64,000 nt of DNA from Psychrobacter cibarius (GCA_030686115.1 CP131612.1:2852001-2916000), one strand, 5' to 3'; counted from the first letter of the stretch, positions 15,622 to 25,411 are shown. The notes: generated from the sequence alone by a model not told the origin. Made by a program: numbers and translations.

Positions 15622-17331
15622 ATGCCTTCTATCACCGCTCGTCTGATTCCTGCTTGGTTGCGTCAATACCAGCTATCTGCCCTGCCAACTGATGTTATTG
15701 CTGGGTTGGTGGTTGGGGTGCTCGTCATTCCGCAAAGCTTAGGTTATGCGGTATTGGCAGGATTACCACCCGTCTATGGACTCTACGCGGCCATCGTTCC
15801 CGTGCTGGTCTATGCATGGATAGGCTCGAGTAATGTGCAAGCAGTAGGGCCTGTCGCTATTACAGCGATTATGACCGCCAGCAGTCTGCACCCTTATGCT
15901 ACAGAGGGCTCTCAGCAGTATATATTGATGGCAAGTTTGCTGTCATTGATGGTTGGTACGATGTTATGGCTAGCAGGACGGCTCAAGCTTGGCTGGATTA
16001 TGCAGTTTATTAGTCGCGGCGTTTCAGCAGGCTTTATCAGTGGTGCAGCCGTATTGATTTTTGTCAGTCAGCTTAAGTATCTGACTGCGATTCCGATTGC
16101 GGGAAATAACTTAATCGGTTATCTATCAAGCATGCAAATGTATGCGCGCCAGCTACATCCACTAACCTTAGTTATTGGCGTCATTGCTTTTGCACTGTTG
16201 GCGACCAATCGCTACGGTAGCAAATGGCTATGGAAATCTTGGTTATCAGTGTCTTATGCCAAATGGGCTGAGCGACTATTTCCGCTTATTTTGCTCGGTA
16301 TTGCGATTGTTTTGAGCATCAGCTTACACTGGACCACGAACGGCGTGGCTACGATTGGTAGTATTCCACAAGGCTTACCATCCTTTACCCTGCCCTATGT
16401 ACCAGACTTCGATGAAGCACTGAATCTATTACCTAGCGCAGGTTTGATGGCATTGATTATCTTTGTCTCTAGCAGCTCCGTCGCCAGCAACTATGCACGC
16501 CTGCGCGGTGAGACTTTTAACGCCAATAGTGAGCTGACTGGACTGGGGCTTGCCAATATGGCAGGTGGCTTTTTTCAAGGCTTTACCGTCGCTGGCGGCT
16601 TTTCGCGCACCGCTATCAATGCCGACTCAGGGGCCAAAACACCAGTTGCAAGTTTAGTAACTGTGCTGGTCATGATTGCTGCTTTAATCGCTTTTGGCAA
16701 TGTACTCGCACCACTGCCCTACGCTTTATTGGGTGCAACCATCATGGCATCGATCATCGGTCTCATTGATATGGCAACCTTGAAGTCGGCATGGCAACGC
16801 GACCGCCTAGATGCGGCCAGCTTTTTGGCGGCATTCATCGGCGTATTGATATTTGGATTAAATACTGGCTTGGTGATTGGTTTGATGGTGTCATTTGCTA
16901 GCCTCATTTGGCAATCGAGTAAACCGCACGTCGCTGTGGTTGGTCAGCTAGCTGGCACAGGGCATTTTCGTAATATAAACCGTCACGATGTGGTGACTTT
17001 TAGAAATTTATTGATGCTGCGTATCGATGAGAGCTTATTTTTTGGCAATAGTGAATCCGTCCATCGTAGGGTCATAAAAGCCACTCAGCAATATCCAGAA
17101 GCGCATGAGATTATTCTTATTATGTCAGCGGTCAATCACATTGACCTGACCGGACAAGAGATGCTTATCAGTCTTAATCAAGAGCTGTTGAACCAAAATA
17201 AACATTTAAACTTTAGCTTTATTAAAGGGCCAGTAATGGACATCATCGAGCATACTCCGGTCATTACTAACCTCTCAGGTCAAGTTTATTTAAGCACGAT
17301 GGATGCGGTAAATGCGCTAAAGGATGTCTAA
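15622..17331 (+). CDS. SulP-family sulfate/anion transporter with STAS domain
   Basis: The 569-residue protein begins with the SulP signature (VIPQSLGYAVLAGLPPVYGLYAA, residues about 37-60; quoted in part), has about 12-14 membrane helices, and ends with a cytoplasmic STAS domain (about 460-565) containing AVNHIDLTGQEML. SulP proteins move sulfate, bicarbonate or other anions. In bigR-type clusters the transporter is thought to handle sulfite or sulfate made by persulfide oxidation; that role is inference. The ribosome site is weak and the leader is occupied by a palindromic repeat. Confidence 0.85.
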   Translation: MPSITARLIPAWLRQYQLSALPTDVIAGLVVGVLVIPQSLGYAVLAGLPPVYGLYAAIVPVLVYAWIGSSNVQAVGPVAITAIMTASSLHPYATEGSQQYILMASLLSLMVGTMLWLAGRLKLGWIMQFISRGVSAGFISGAAVLIFVSQLKYLTAIPIAGNNLIGYLSSMQMYARQLHPLTLVIGVIAFALLATNRYGSKWLWKSWLSVSYAKWAERLFPLILLGIAIVLSISLHWTTNGVATIGSIPQGLPSFTLPYVPDFDEALNLLPSAGLMALIIFVSSSSVASNYARLRGETFNANSELTGLGLANMAGGFFQGFTVAGGFSRTAINADSGAKTPVASLVTVLVMIAALIAFGNVLAPLPYALLGATIMASIIGLIDMATLKSAWQRDRLDAASFLAAFIGVLIFGLNTGLVIGLMVSFASLIWQSSKPHVAVVGQLAGTGHFRNINRHDVVTFRNLLMLRIDESLFFGNSESVHRRVIKATQQYPEAHEIILIMSAVNHIDLTGQEMLISLNQELLNQNKHLNFSFIKGPVMDIIEHTPVITNLSGQVYLSTMDAVNALKDV

Positions 17332-17548
17332 TCGGTCTGTGAGACATATGTTGCTCAATCAAGCATACTTATTATTATGCTGTGACAAAATATAGATATG
17401 ATAAAAGCTGTGTTATGCTAAATTGGTATAAGCCCTTAAAAAATACAGCCTTTAGAAGAGATACCTAAAGTACAGCCTTTATAAAATGGCGCTTAGCTAC
17501 AATACTATACCTCCAAACGTCTTTTAATATACGCGATCGAAGCTACTT

Positions 17549-17875
17549 ATGACCGATAATTTAACCATTTATAAGCAAATTTATCCAAGCCAATGCACCA
17601 AGATTGCTGAGCTTGGCTACCGCTCCGTGCTCAATATTCGTCCTGATGCCGAGACAGAAACGCAGCCCAATAGCGGCGACTTTACCAGTGCGACGGCAAA
17701 AGCCAACCTTACTTATCATCATTTACCGTTTGATGATGAGCGTTTGAGCATGGCGACTGTCGAGCAGTTTGCGGCGTTTTATCGCTCGATGCCTAAACCG
17801 ATATTGATGTTTTGCGGGACAGGTGCACGTGCTAAATTGTTATATCAAAGCGCATTGATGCAAGGTTTGTTGTAA
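17549..17875 (+). CDS. DUF442 (TIGR01244-type) protein, first copy
   Basis: The 108-residue protein has the DUF442 fold, related to dual-specificity phosphatases and rhodaneses. It shows GYRSVLNIRPDAE near residue 23 and the loop FCGTGARA near residue 90, in which the Arg after Cys (CRTG) of typical members is Gly. In Blh proteins this domain is fused to persulfide dioxygenase and has sulfurtransferase activity. It is about 45% identical by eye to the next gene, so the pair arose by duplication. No strong ribosome site is seen. Confidence 0.78.
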   Translation: MTDNLTIYKQIYPSQCTKIAELGYRSVLNIRPDAETETQPNSGDFTSATAKANLTYHHLPFDDERLSMATVEQFAAFYRSMPKPILMFCGTGARAKLLYQSALMQGLL

Positions 17876-17955
17876 AAACCGCTATACCTTATTGAAATAT
17901 TTTAATCCAAGCGCAAAAGTTTCGTTTTTACGCTAAAAAATAAAAAGGAGCTCTT

Positions 17956-18288
17956 ATGAGCCATCAAATTAGTATTACCGGACAAATCACCCCTGATCAA
18001 GTACCTATGATTGCTGAAAATGGTTTTAAAACCATTATTAACAACCGTCCAGATGGTGAAGAGCCGAACCAACCGACCAGCGCTGAGATTGAAGCTGCTG
18101 CTAAAAAAGCAGGGCTTGCTTATAAAGAAGTGTCTTTCGCTGGTAGTGAGCTTAATCAAAACCATGTCGAAGAATTTGCTGGTTTCTTTAATCAAGCTGA
18201 ACAGCCAATGCTAATTTTTTGCCGTACTGGCAACCGCTCAACAGGTATTTATGAAGCGGCAAAGCGTATGGATTTATTAGACGACTGA
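17956..18288 (+). CDS. DUF442 (TIGR01244-type) protein, second copy
   Basis: The 110-residue protein is the canonical member of the tandem pair: GFKTIINNRPDGEEPNQPTS near residue 23 and the active loop FCRTGNRS near residue 90. It probably transfers sulfane sulfur, as the DUF442 half of Blh does. A good AAGGAG site precedes the ATG, unlike the first copy. A strong terminator follows, closing the regulator-transporter-DUF442 group. Confidence 0.82.
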   Translation: MSHQISITGQITPDQVPMIAENGFKTIINNRPDGEEPNQPTSAEIEAAAKKAGLAYKEVSFAGSELNQNHVEEFAGFFNQAEQPMLIFCRTGNRSTGIYEAAKRMDLLDD

Positions 18289-18317
18289 TAGTGGTTTAAA
18301 TATAATTACTACTTCTG

Positions 18318-18355
18318 AAAAAACGCCCGTCCAAATTTTGGAGGGGCGTTTTTTA
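18318..18355 (+). terminator. Rho-independent terminator
   Basis: AACGCCCGTCC and GGAGGGGCGTT pair around AAATTTT and run into six T. It closes the sulfur-stress transcript. Confidence 0.8.
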
Positions 18356-18438
18356 TTGGAATTACTAAACTATAGACTGGTTAATTTTTAATATTGAGCA
18401 CATAATAAAATACTACTTATACAGCTCAATAGGATTTT

Positions 18439-19188
18439 ATGATGCAAAAACCGCTACTCATCATCGGCAATAAAAACTATTCGTCATGGTCATTACGAGC
18501 TTGGCTATTACTCAAAGCTTTCAATATTGACTTTGACGAGCAACTGATTGAGCTGTTTCATCCATCCGCGACAGCCATTCTCGATGAGCATGCGCCAACA
18601 GGCAAAGTGCCAGTTTTAGTCTATGGTCAAGATGATGAAAAAGTCACGGTCTGGGATACTTTAGCGATTGCCATTCATGCCAATGATTATTTGGCAGAAT
18701 TAGATCTTTGGACAGGATTGAAGAAGTCTGATACTGATGCTAAGAGTGATACTAGCACCAGAATAAATAGCGCCTATTGCCAAAGTATCGTCGCTGAGAT
18801 GCACTCAGGTTTAACAGGCATTCGTAGTGAGATGCCGATGAATATTCGAGCGACGGCGAAGATACAACCAAGTAACGCATGCTTAAATGATATCGCTCGG
18901 ATAGAAGATATTTTTGCGGATTGTTTAAAAAATCGCGCAACAGACAGCTACTTGTTTGGCTCATTTACAGCTGCCGATGCTTTTTTCGCACCAGTTATTC
19001 TACGTTTGCAAACGTATGCCGATGCCTCTGGCATAGTATTGAAATCAACGACCAAACAGTATTGTGAGACGATATTAAACGATCCTTATCTACAGGCTTG
19101 GCGAGAGGCAGCACTTGAAGAAACTCGCGTAATTAAAGAAGATGAAGCAGGTGAGATACTGTCGGTGGTTGGGGTGTTGGCTGATTAA
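18439..19188 (+). CDS. Glutathione S-transferase family protein
   Basis: The 249-residue protein starts with a thioredoxin-like domain (LLIIGNKNYSSWSLRAWLLL, residues 5-24). The Ser pair there is the likely glutathione-activating site, GKVPVL at about 55 gives the cis-Pro, and a helical C-terminal domain follows. The GNKNYSSWSLR block is typical of a bacterial GST subgroup often found near maleylacetoacetate isomerase-like proteins. A TAGGA site precedes the double ATG. Substrate unknown. Residues about 95-110 hold an Asp/Ser/Thr-rich insertion. Confidence 0.85.
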   Translation: MMQKPLLIIGNKNYSSWSLRAWLLLKAFNIDFDEQLIELFHPSATAILDEHAPTGKVPVLVYGQDDEKVTVWDTLAIAIHANDYLAELDLWTGLKKSDTDAKSDTSTRINSAYCQSIVAEMHSGLTGIRSEMPMNIRATAKIQPSNACLNDIARIEDIFADCLKNRATDSYLFGSFTAADAFFAPVILRLQTYADASGIVLKSTTKQYCETILNDPYLQAWREAALEETRVIKEDEAGEILSVVGVLAD

Positions 19189-19210
19189 AAGTGAATCATT
19201 GGAAACGAGC

Positions 19211-20032
19211 TTAGTAGTTATCTTTTAAAGGATAATCATTAGGCTCTATATAACCTTTGTCTTTTTGATAATGAATACGATAAACAAAATCAGCATATAC
19301 CTTACCTTTTGTCCGCCCATTGATGGTTAGTTCCAAAGGATAAAACCCATTGACTACCCTACTGCTATCAACAGTAAAAGTAGCTTTGACATCATCACAC
19401 TCTGACATATCGTCTTCGCATTTCCCCGCATTTTCGTTATTAAAATTAATACCTATCCAACTCTGTGTAATACCGCTGCCACTAGGTGTCAATATGACAA
19501 GACTATCACTGTAATAACCTTGATGCGTATCACCATGCTCATTTATAAAGCCCCACGTATTTGTCGCAAACTGTTCTAAATCCCAATCACCTAAACCAAG
19601 ACCATTACTGCCTGCATTCATATAAGGATTGGCCGACTCAACTTGCCAGCCTTCACCCTTAGGCTTTAAAACAAACATACCGACTAAACCACTATCGGCA
19701 TGACCACGTAAAACTTCTTCACCATCTTCATCAAAGCCAACATCACCTGTAATTAATATATATAAGCGTTTACCTTTATCCGTCTCTATGACCTTTTGCC
19801 TATCAATATCTATGCAATAGCCCGTCATATAAGGCCCTTTAGTTAAACCATTCACAGAACCAGAAGGTGCAATGACACCATGACACTGTAATGCTTCGTT
19901 ATAAAGCGGATAGTACTGCTTGAGGATATCTATCACGCTATCAACAGCAGAGGCTGTACCGCATATTAATGTGACTGTAATAAGGAACGTTAGTTTTCTT
20001 AAGCTGAGTAATCCTAAATTAGATTTGAACAT
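19211..20032 (-). CDS. Secreted protein of unknown function, paralogue B
   Basis: The 273-residue protein has a signal peptide (MFKSNLGLLSLRKLTFLITV, cleavage after GTASA). The mature part shares a layout with the upstream neighbour: a YYPxYNEAxQC motif near residue 43, YCIDIDRQ, GDVGFDEDGEE, the block SGLVGMFVLKPKGEGW, WGFINEHGDTHQG, and C-terminal YPLELTINGRTKGKVY and PNDYPLKD. About four Cys residues could form disulfides. I do not recognise the family. The ATG at 20032 is chosen because AAGGAAG lies eight bases upstream; the frame is open nine codons further. The two genes are tandem and about 75 bases apart. Confidence 0.75.
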   Translation of the reverse strand: MFKSNLGLLSLRKLTFLITVTLICGTASAVDSVIDILKQYYPLYNEALQCHGVIAPSGSVNGLTKGPYMTGYCIDIDRQKVIETDKGKRLYILITGDVGFDEDGEEVLRGHADSGLVGMFVLKPKGEGWQVESANPYMNAGSNGLGLGDWDLEQFATNTWGFINEHGDTHQGYYSDSLVILTPSGSGITQSWIGINFNNENAGKCEDDMSECDDVKATFTVDSSRVVNGFYPLELTINGRTKGKVYADFVYRIHYQKDKGYIEPNDYPLKDNY

Positions 20033-20109
20033 CTTAAATACTTCCTTTGAAGCTCTCAAAATTTTTATCGTTCATTTTTATGAAACACGAATATAGTTAT
20101 GAATATGAA

Positions 20110-20970
20110 TCAAAAGCTTACATCTTTCATTGGATAATCATTAGGTACTTGATACCCTAATCGGGGCTGATACTTAATAAGATAGACTTGATTTTTATAT
20201 ACCTTATCATCTTCAAAACCGTTTAGAGTAATCTCTAATGGATAAAAACCATTAATTATCGTCTTTTTATCAACGCCTAGCTTAGCCTTTAAAAGTGTAC
20301 AAGTACTGGCATCAGGGTTGCTACAGCCTCCTGCTGACCCAGATCCTCCATTAGAATGTTCATACTTGGCTTCTACCCAGCTTCTTCTAATATTACTCTT
20401 GTCTGGCGTAAGTAACACAAAAGCCGAGCCTGAATGAACCCAATGCGAATCACTATGAATGTTAATAAATCCCCATTTATCAGGGGCAACTTGTATCAGC
20501 TTCCAGTCTTTTAGACCTTTACCAGAAGCACCTGCATTCATCGCTGGATTGGCAGATTCTACTTCCCAGCCTGAACCTTGTGGCTTTAGAACAAACATGC
20601 CTACTAGACCAGAAAATACGTGTGCTCCATACGCTTCGCTACCGTCTTCATTAAAACCGATATCGCCAATGACCGATATATATAGCCTTGTACCCTGCTT
20701 GGCTTGTACCTTTAATTGTCTATCAATTTTAATACAGTAACCGTTTTGATAAAGTGTGCCTTCGCCATCTGATGAACCGTTATTAGCCATAATACCTCGA
20801 CACTGCTTAGCCTCATTATAGATAGGATAGTATTCATTCAGAATCTCATTGACCGTTTGCCCTGCATAAGCATTGGTTACACTAAATATAAACGATATAA
20901 AAACCAGACATTTAACCCAATGATTATTTTTGCGAACTGCATATTTATTTTTCACTATTAAGGCTCTCAT
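20110..20970 (-). CDS. Secreted protein of unknown function, paralogue A
   Basis: The 286-residue protein is a tandem paralogue of the next gene. Its signal region is basic and then hydrophobic (CLVFISFIFSVTNAYA, cleavage after AYA). Conserved blocks include YYPIYNEAKQCRG, GYCIKIDRQ, GDIGFNEDGSEA, SGLVGMFVLKPQGSGWEVES, KWGFINIHSDSH and FYPLEITLNG, ending PNDYPMKD. A Gly/Ser-rich loop (GGSGSAGGCSN) is unique to this copy. The start is not certain, as no good ribosome site precedes the first ATG. Likely periplasmic or secreted; function unknown. Confidence 0.72.
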   Translation of the reverse strand: MRALIVKNKYAVRKNNHWVKCLVFISFIFSVTNAYAGQTVNEILNEYYPIYNEAKQCRGIMANNGSSDGEGTLYQNGYCIKIDRQLKVQAKQGTRLYISVIGDIGFNEDGSEAYGAHVFSGLVGMFVLKPQGSGWEVESANPAMNAGASGKGLKDWKLIQVAPDKWGFINIHSDSHWVHSGSAFVLLTPDKSNIRRSWVEAKYEHSNGGSGSAGGCSNPDASTCTLLKAKLGVDKKTIINGFYPLEITLNGFEDDKVYKNQVYLIKYQPRLGYQVPNDYPMKDVSF

Positions 20971-21030
20971 AAAATATTAACGAACATAAGTTAATTGATA
21001 AATTTTTACAAGTAGTATATCAGCACCCAT

Positions 21031-21056
21031 AAAAAAACCACCTCAAAAGAGGTGGC
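21031..21056 (-). terminator. Terminator of ahpF
   Basis: CCACCTC and GAGGTGG pair around AAAA, with seven A on the left giving a U-run on the minus strand. It lies 30 bases past the ahpF stop. Confidence 0.75.
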
Positions 21057-21085
21057 TTGTTAGACTAAATTTAGCGTGAAATAAC

Positions 21086-22663
21086 TTACTGCATAACCAA
21101 GTATTCAAACGCTGATAATGCCGCTTTGCTACCTTCACCCATCGCAATATTAATTTGCTTAAATGGCACAGTGGTCACGTCACCACAAGCAAAGATACCT
21201 TTACGATCAGTACGGCAGCGCTCATCAATCTCAATCTCGCCAAAACGGTTCAAATCAACAAAGCCTTTAACAAACGCAGAGTTCGGTACTAGACCAATCT
21301 GTACAAACACCCCTGCCAAGTCACGCTCATGAGTATCACCTGTACTGCGATCTTGATAAACGATCGAAGTCACTTTACCATCAGTCGCTTTAATTTCTTG
21401 CGTCGCTGCGCCAGTGATAAATTCGATATTATCTTTCTCTTTGGCTTTGTTAATCAATACCTGATCCGCTTTTAAATCATCCGCGAACTCAAGCACGGTC
21501 ACATGCTTCACGATACCAGCAAGATCTAATGCCGCTTCGATACCAGAGTTACCACCACCGACGACAGCAATGTCTTTACCCTTAAAGAATGGGCCATCAC
21601 AGTGAGCACAGAAAGCCACGCCTTTACCGATGTTTTCTTCTTCACCTGGAACACCAAGCTTACGCCACTGAGCACCCGTCGCTAAGATAATACTGCGTGT
21701 CTCAAACGTCTCACCCGTATTTAGATGAATGCGATAGTTTTCATCTTCTGTCTCACTAATTTCTTTGACGCTGACGTGCTCTTTTAAAGTAATATCGTAT
21801 TCGCGTAAATGTTTTTCAAAGTTCGCTGATAGCTCAGTACCCGTGGTTAAAGGCACAGAAATCAAGTTTTCGATATCCTGCGTGTCTTTCACCTGTCCGC
21901 CGATACGATCAGCAACCATCGTCACTTTTAAGCCTTTACGCGCGGTATAAATCGCAGCGGCAACGCCAGCTGGACCTGCACCAATAATCGTCACATCTTG
22001 CTGCTCTAACTGCTCAGCATCGTCATCAGCTTCTGCTAACAAGTCAGGAAATTGCTCTTGCAACTTTCCAATCAATTTGGCCGTGTCAATGAGACCATTG
22101 GCAAACGGTTTACCATTTAAGAATACCGCTGGTACACCTTGGATGTTATTAGCATCAACCTGCTCTTGGAATAGAGCACCATCAATCATCTCGTTGCTAA
22201 TACCATCGTTCAATAGTGCAAACTGGTTGAGCGCTTGTACCACTTCTGGGCAACTGTGGCAAGATAGCGACACGTAAGTTTGAAACTGTAGTGGCTTATT
22301 AAAACGCTTAATCAGCTTTTGAATACTTTCATCCAATTTTAGCGTATGACCACCGGCTTGCAAAATAGCCAAAATCAGCGAGGTAAATTCATGACCACCG
22401 GGGATACCACTAAAAACAATACCCGTATCGGTCAATGCACCATCGACATGACTGACTACTTTAAAGCTAATTGGACTTGGTAAGCTATCATCAGTTGCTG
22501 TTGCATCAAAATTGATTTTATCTGTGGTGCCAGCGATTTTAGTCAAAAAATCAATCAACTCAGCACGTTTACTATGTTCGCCACTACCCAATACAAAGGT
22601 AATTGGACGAGTCATTTTTTCGCTGTAACCTTTGATGGCATCTAATAAACTTTTATCTATCAT
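21086..22663 (-). CDS. ahpF: Alkyl hydroperoxide reductase subunit F
   Basis: The 525-residue flavoprotein has an N-terminal double thioredoxin-like domain with Cys135-His-Ser-Cys138 (SCHSC), an FAD-binding [17 protein letters not shown] at about 228, an active CAHC near 351-354 followed by DGPFFKGK, and an NADH site [13 protein letters not shown]. It uses NADH to re-reduce AhpC, which removes peroxides. Length equals the family norm (about 520). TGAGGAA precedes the ATG. It is separate from ahpC by about 920 bases and in the same orientation, so it has its own promoter. Confidence 0.96.
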   Translation of the reverse strand: MIDKSLLDAIKGYSEKMTRPITFVLGSGEHSKRAELIDFLTKIAGTTDKINFDATATDDSLPSPISFKVVSHVDGALTDTGIVFSGIPGGHEFTSLILAILQAGGHTLKLDESIQKLIKRFNKPLQFQTYVSLSCHSCPEVVQALNQFALLNDGISNEMIDGALFQEQVDANNIQGVPAVFLNGKPFANGLIDTAKLIGKLQEQFPDLLAEADDDAEQLEQQDVTIIGAGPAGVAAAIYTARKGLKVTMVADRIGGQVKDTQDIENLISVPLTTGTELSANFEKHLREYDITLKEHVSVKEISETEDENYRIHLNTGETFETRSIILATGAQWRKLGVPGEEENIGKGVAFCAHCDGPFFKGKDIAVVGGGNSGIEAALDLAGIVKHVTVLEFADDLKADQVLINKAKEKDNIEFITGAATQEIKATDGKVTSIVYQDRSTGDTHERDLAGVFVQIGLVPNSAFVKGFVDLNRFGEIEIDERCRTDRKGIFACGDVTTVPFKQINIAMGEGSKAALSAFEYLVMQ

Positions 22664-23165
22664 GTTTGTTCCTCATCATTACTGGATATGTAACGGCAAC
22701 TGTCATGTTGCTCGTTCAAATATAGACTATTTGGTATTAATAATTTTATCTAAAATATTATAGGCCATAAGTTTATGCCCTTTGATGTCTCTATTATCAT
22801 AGGTTCTGAGGGTTTCGGCAAGCTGAGAAACTCAAACCTTATGTTTTACAAAACCAATCATTAATTATTATTTTAAATTAAATTTCAATACATATCTAAA
22901 TTATTCTCGTGGTAACAAGGCTGTTTTTTCGCTACAATCAAATGAGGTTAATAGGAAAAACTCTTATTTCCCTCGTTGCAGATTGTCTTTTATGCAAGTT
23001 TATCAAAGAAGCTTTCTGCTACTATTAGGTCTTATCCATATTGAGCTAAATAGTGTTTTGGCTTAATAAAATCAAGTCTCAAAATCATAGCAATTCATCA
23101 AAACAATCTTACGACCATGCGCGGATGCTTACTACAAGCTTGCGCTTCATAACAAGGATGACAAC
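22664..23165. other. Divergent gap between ahpF and the YdcH-like gene
   Basis: About 500 AT-rich bases hold the ahpF promoter (minus strand) and the promoter of the downstream small gene. The only structure I see is a hairpin at 22801-22839 (AGGTT..GAG.GTTTC against GAAAC.CTC..AACCT). No coding sequence is convincing. Confidence 0.4.
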
Positions 23166-23414
23166 ATGAGAAAGACTGATACATGGCAAGATAACAAAGA
23201 CATTATTGCTGAGCTTAAGCTAAAAGACAGTCATTTTGCGACGATCTTTGATGAGCATACCCAGCTAGATCAGCAGATTAATCAGTTGGATAAAAACTTG
23301 GTGACACACACCAGTCGCGATGAAGAAATTGAACTGATGAAACGACGAAAACTGCATTTAAAAGATGAGATTTATAAGATAATTGATAAAAATAAACTAC
23401 AATCTCATGCTTAG
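23166..23414 (+). CDS. YdcH-like (DUF465) small protein
   Basis: The 82-residue protein is highly charged and helical. Residues 25-75 (FDEHTQLDQQINQLDK, then EEIELMKRRKLHLKDEIYKI) form the paired-helix pattern of the DUF465/YdcH family, where the KRRKLxLKDEI motif is the hallmark. Function is unknown. AAGGA precedes the ATG. It lies alone between ahpF and ahpC and shares a bidirectional terminator with ahpC. Confidence 0.8.
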   Translation: MRKTDTWQDNKDIIAELKLKDSHFATIFDEHTQLDQQINQLDKNLVTHTSRDEEIELMKRRKLHLKDEIYKIIDKNKLQSHA

Positions 23415-23468
23415 CGCTTCACTTATTATCACGATGCATGAATAAAAACACTTATTGATAAATGACAT

Positions 23469-23507
23469 AAAAAGACCCCATCAACTTATGCTGATGGGGT
23501 CTTCATT
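23469..23507. terminator. Bidirectional terminator
   Basis: AAGACCCCATCA and TGATGGGGTCTT pair perfectly, between the convergent YdcH-like gene and ahpC. A-rich left and T-rich right flanks suit both directions. Confidence 0.78.
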
Positions 23508-23587
23508 TATAATGCTGATTTAACTCAAAGTAGGATATACAGCACTACAAATATCTAAAGTATTGAGCCAGTTCGTTAAATCAAGAG

Positions 23588-24154
23588 TTAGATTTTACCA
23601 ACAAGATCAAGACTTGGTTTTAATGTTTCTTGACCAGCTTCCCAAGCGGCAGGGCAAACTTCGCCATCGTTTTCACGAACATATTGAGCTGCTTTCACTT
23701 TACGTAGCATGTCTTTTGCACTACGGCCAATACCACCAGCATGAATCTCAGCAACTTGAATCAAGCCGTCTGGATCAACTAGGAATGTACCGCGTTCAGC
23801 CAAACCTGCTTCTTCGATCATGACGTTAAAGCCACGAGTGATACGGCCAGTAGGATCGCCGATCATTGGGTATTGTACTTTACCGATAGCTTCTGAAGAA
23901 TCATGCCATGCTTTATGCGTGAAATGAGTATCAGTAGATACTGAGTATACTTCTACGCCCAAACCTTTAAGCTCGTCGTAATGAGCCGCCATGTCTTCAA
24001 GTTCAGTTGGGCAAACAAAGGTAAAGTCAGCTGGGTAGAATAAAAAGATTGCCCAGTTACCTTTTACATCTTCTGAAGTGATGGTTTTGAATTCACCATT
24101 AACGTACGCATCAGCTGAAAATTCTGGGATTTCTTGATTGATAATAGACGCCAT
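23588..24154 (-). CDS. ahpC: Alkyl hydroperoxide reductase subunit C (2-Cys peroxiredoxin)
   Basis: The 188-residue peroxiredoxin has the peroxidatic Cys48 in [12 protein letters not shown] and the resolving Cys near 168 in [10 protein letters not shown]. It reduces hydrogen peroxide and alkyl peroxides, and AhpF restores it. Length and motifs are standard for the AhpC/Prx1 group. AAAGGAG precedes the ATG. It is divergent from oxyR across a 348-base gap, a common arrangement for OxyR control. Confidence 0.96.
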   Translation of the reverse strand: MASIINQEIPEFSADAYVNGEFKTITSEDVKGNWAIFLFYPADFTFVCPTELEDMAAHYDELKGLGVEVYSVSTDTHFTHKAWHDSSEAIGKVQYPMIGDPTGRITRGFNVMIEEAGLAERGTFLVDPDGLIQVAEIHAGGIGRSAKDMLRKVKAAQYVRENDGEVCPAAWEAGQETLKPSLDLVGKI

Positions 24155-24502
24155 GATTGGCTCCTTTATAGTTAATTAATAGTTAAGTTGATTGAAATTT
24201 CTTGGTATGATTGTTTCTATTAAGCCTTTACTGCTTTGGGCCACCTGACAAACTATACGCGAATTCTATCGTTAATCCAGTTAAAAGTTTTTAATGTGAT
24301 GTTTTGTTTTATTAAACTTGTTAAACTATTCTCTCTACTTTTTATCATCAGTGCATTATCCATCAGCCACTATAGAGCATGCGTCAGTCACTATACAGCC
24401 GTTAGGTTACGTTAAGATGACATCGAGTTTGGATATCGAATTGTTACACCAAATGAATCAGCATAATATATCACGTTAAAAACCCATTAATAGAGAGGTT
24501 TT
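24155..24502. other. ahpC-oxyR divergent regulatory region
   Basis: These 348 bases carry both promoters. A partial dyad CTATACGCGAATTCTAT at 24253-24269 lies about 100 bases before ahpC; it only loosely fits the ATAG-type OxyR pattern. No gene is seen. Confidence 0.35.
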
Positions 24503-25411
24503 ATGATTACTTTACGTCAACTTGAGTTTGCTTTAGCAGTGGCCAAGCACCGTCACTTCAAACGTGCAGCAGAAGACTGTAATATCTCGCAATCAGCGCT
24601 GAGCTTGGGGATTGCCGAGTTAGAAAAGCAACTGGATACGCAGATTTTTGAGCGTAATAATAAGCAAGTATTGATTACCCCTATTGGTGAAGACATTTTA
24701 ACACGGGCGCAACGAGTTTTTTCTGAAGTCAATGATTTGACCACACGCGCCCATAGCCATCAATCGCCGCTGGCGTATCCGATGACTGTCGGTATCATTC
24801 CAACGATTGCGCCTTATCTACTGCCAAAAGTCTTACCTGCCCTGCGAGCAAATTATCCAGAATTTCGTATGACCATCGTTGAGCAACAAACGGAGCGTTT
24901 GCTAGAGCAAGTGCGTTACGGTCATATTGATACCGCTATTATTGCGCTGCCTTATGCGGTCGATGGTTTGCACAGCTTTGAGTTTTGGAGCGAAGATTTC
25001 TTTGCCGTATTCCCAAAAGATGATGTGCATGCCAAGCTTGAAACCATCAACGCTGATGAGCTGGCTACCGCCAATCTTATGCTGCTCGGCGAAGGGCATT
25101 GCTTGACCGATCAAACCCTGTCTGTCTGTCATTTTGACCGTGCACAGATGAAATCAAGCTTTTCAGATGCCAGTCTGAATACCCTTATACAGATGGCACT
25201 TGCCAATATGGGGACGACATTGGTGCCAGAAATGGCATTGGATCAGCTGCATCTGCAGAACCAAAATGCCGTCGCGATACCACTCGCTGAGAAAGGGCCG
25301 CATCGTCATATTGCCTTTGTCACCCGTTTGAACTACGCCCGCGTCGATGATGTCAATTTATTGGGTAAAGTGTTTAAGCAAGCCTTTGAAGATGCTGCTA
25401 ATAAAGAATAA
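24503..25411 (+). CDS. oxyR: OxyR, peroxide-sensing LysR regulator
   Basis: The 302-residue LysR protein has an N-terminal winged helix (about 1-60, QSALSLGIAELEKQL recognition region). Its effector domain includes GEGHCLTDQTLSVC, placing Cys200 and Cys209 at the spacing of the E. coli OxyR redox pair Cys199-Cys208. Peroxide oxidises this pair and turns on ahpC, ahpF and catalase genes. AGAGAGG precedes the ATG. It is divergent from ahpC, which supports the call. Confidence 0.95.
   Translation: MITLRQLEFALAVAKHRHFKRAAEDCNISQSALSLGIAELEKQLDTQIFERNNKQVLITPIGEDILTRAQRVFSEVNDLTTRAHSHQSPLAYPMTVGIIPTIAPYLLPKVLPALRANYPEFRMTIVEQQTERLLEQVRYGHIDTAIIALPYAVDGLHSFEFWSEDFFAVFPKDDVHAKLETINADELATANLMLLGEGHCLTDQTLSVCHFDRAQMKSSFSDASLNTLIQMALANMGTTLVPEMALDQLHLQNQNAVAIPLAEKGPHRHIAFVTRLNYARVDDVNLLGKVFKQAFEDAANKE

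Noticed and set aside
24253..24269. OxyR binding site before ahpC
   Set aside because: Only a loose fit to the ATAG dyad pattern and wrong internal spacing; kept as a remark, not as a site.
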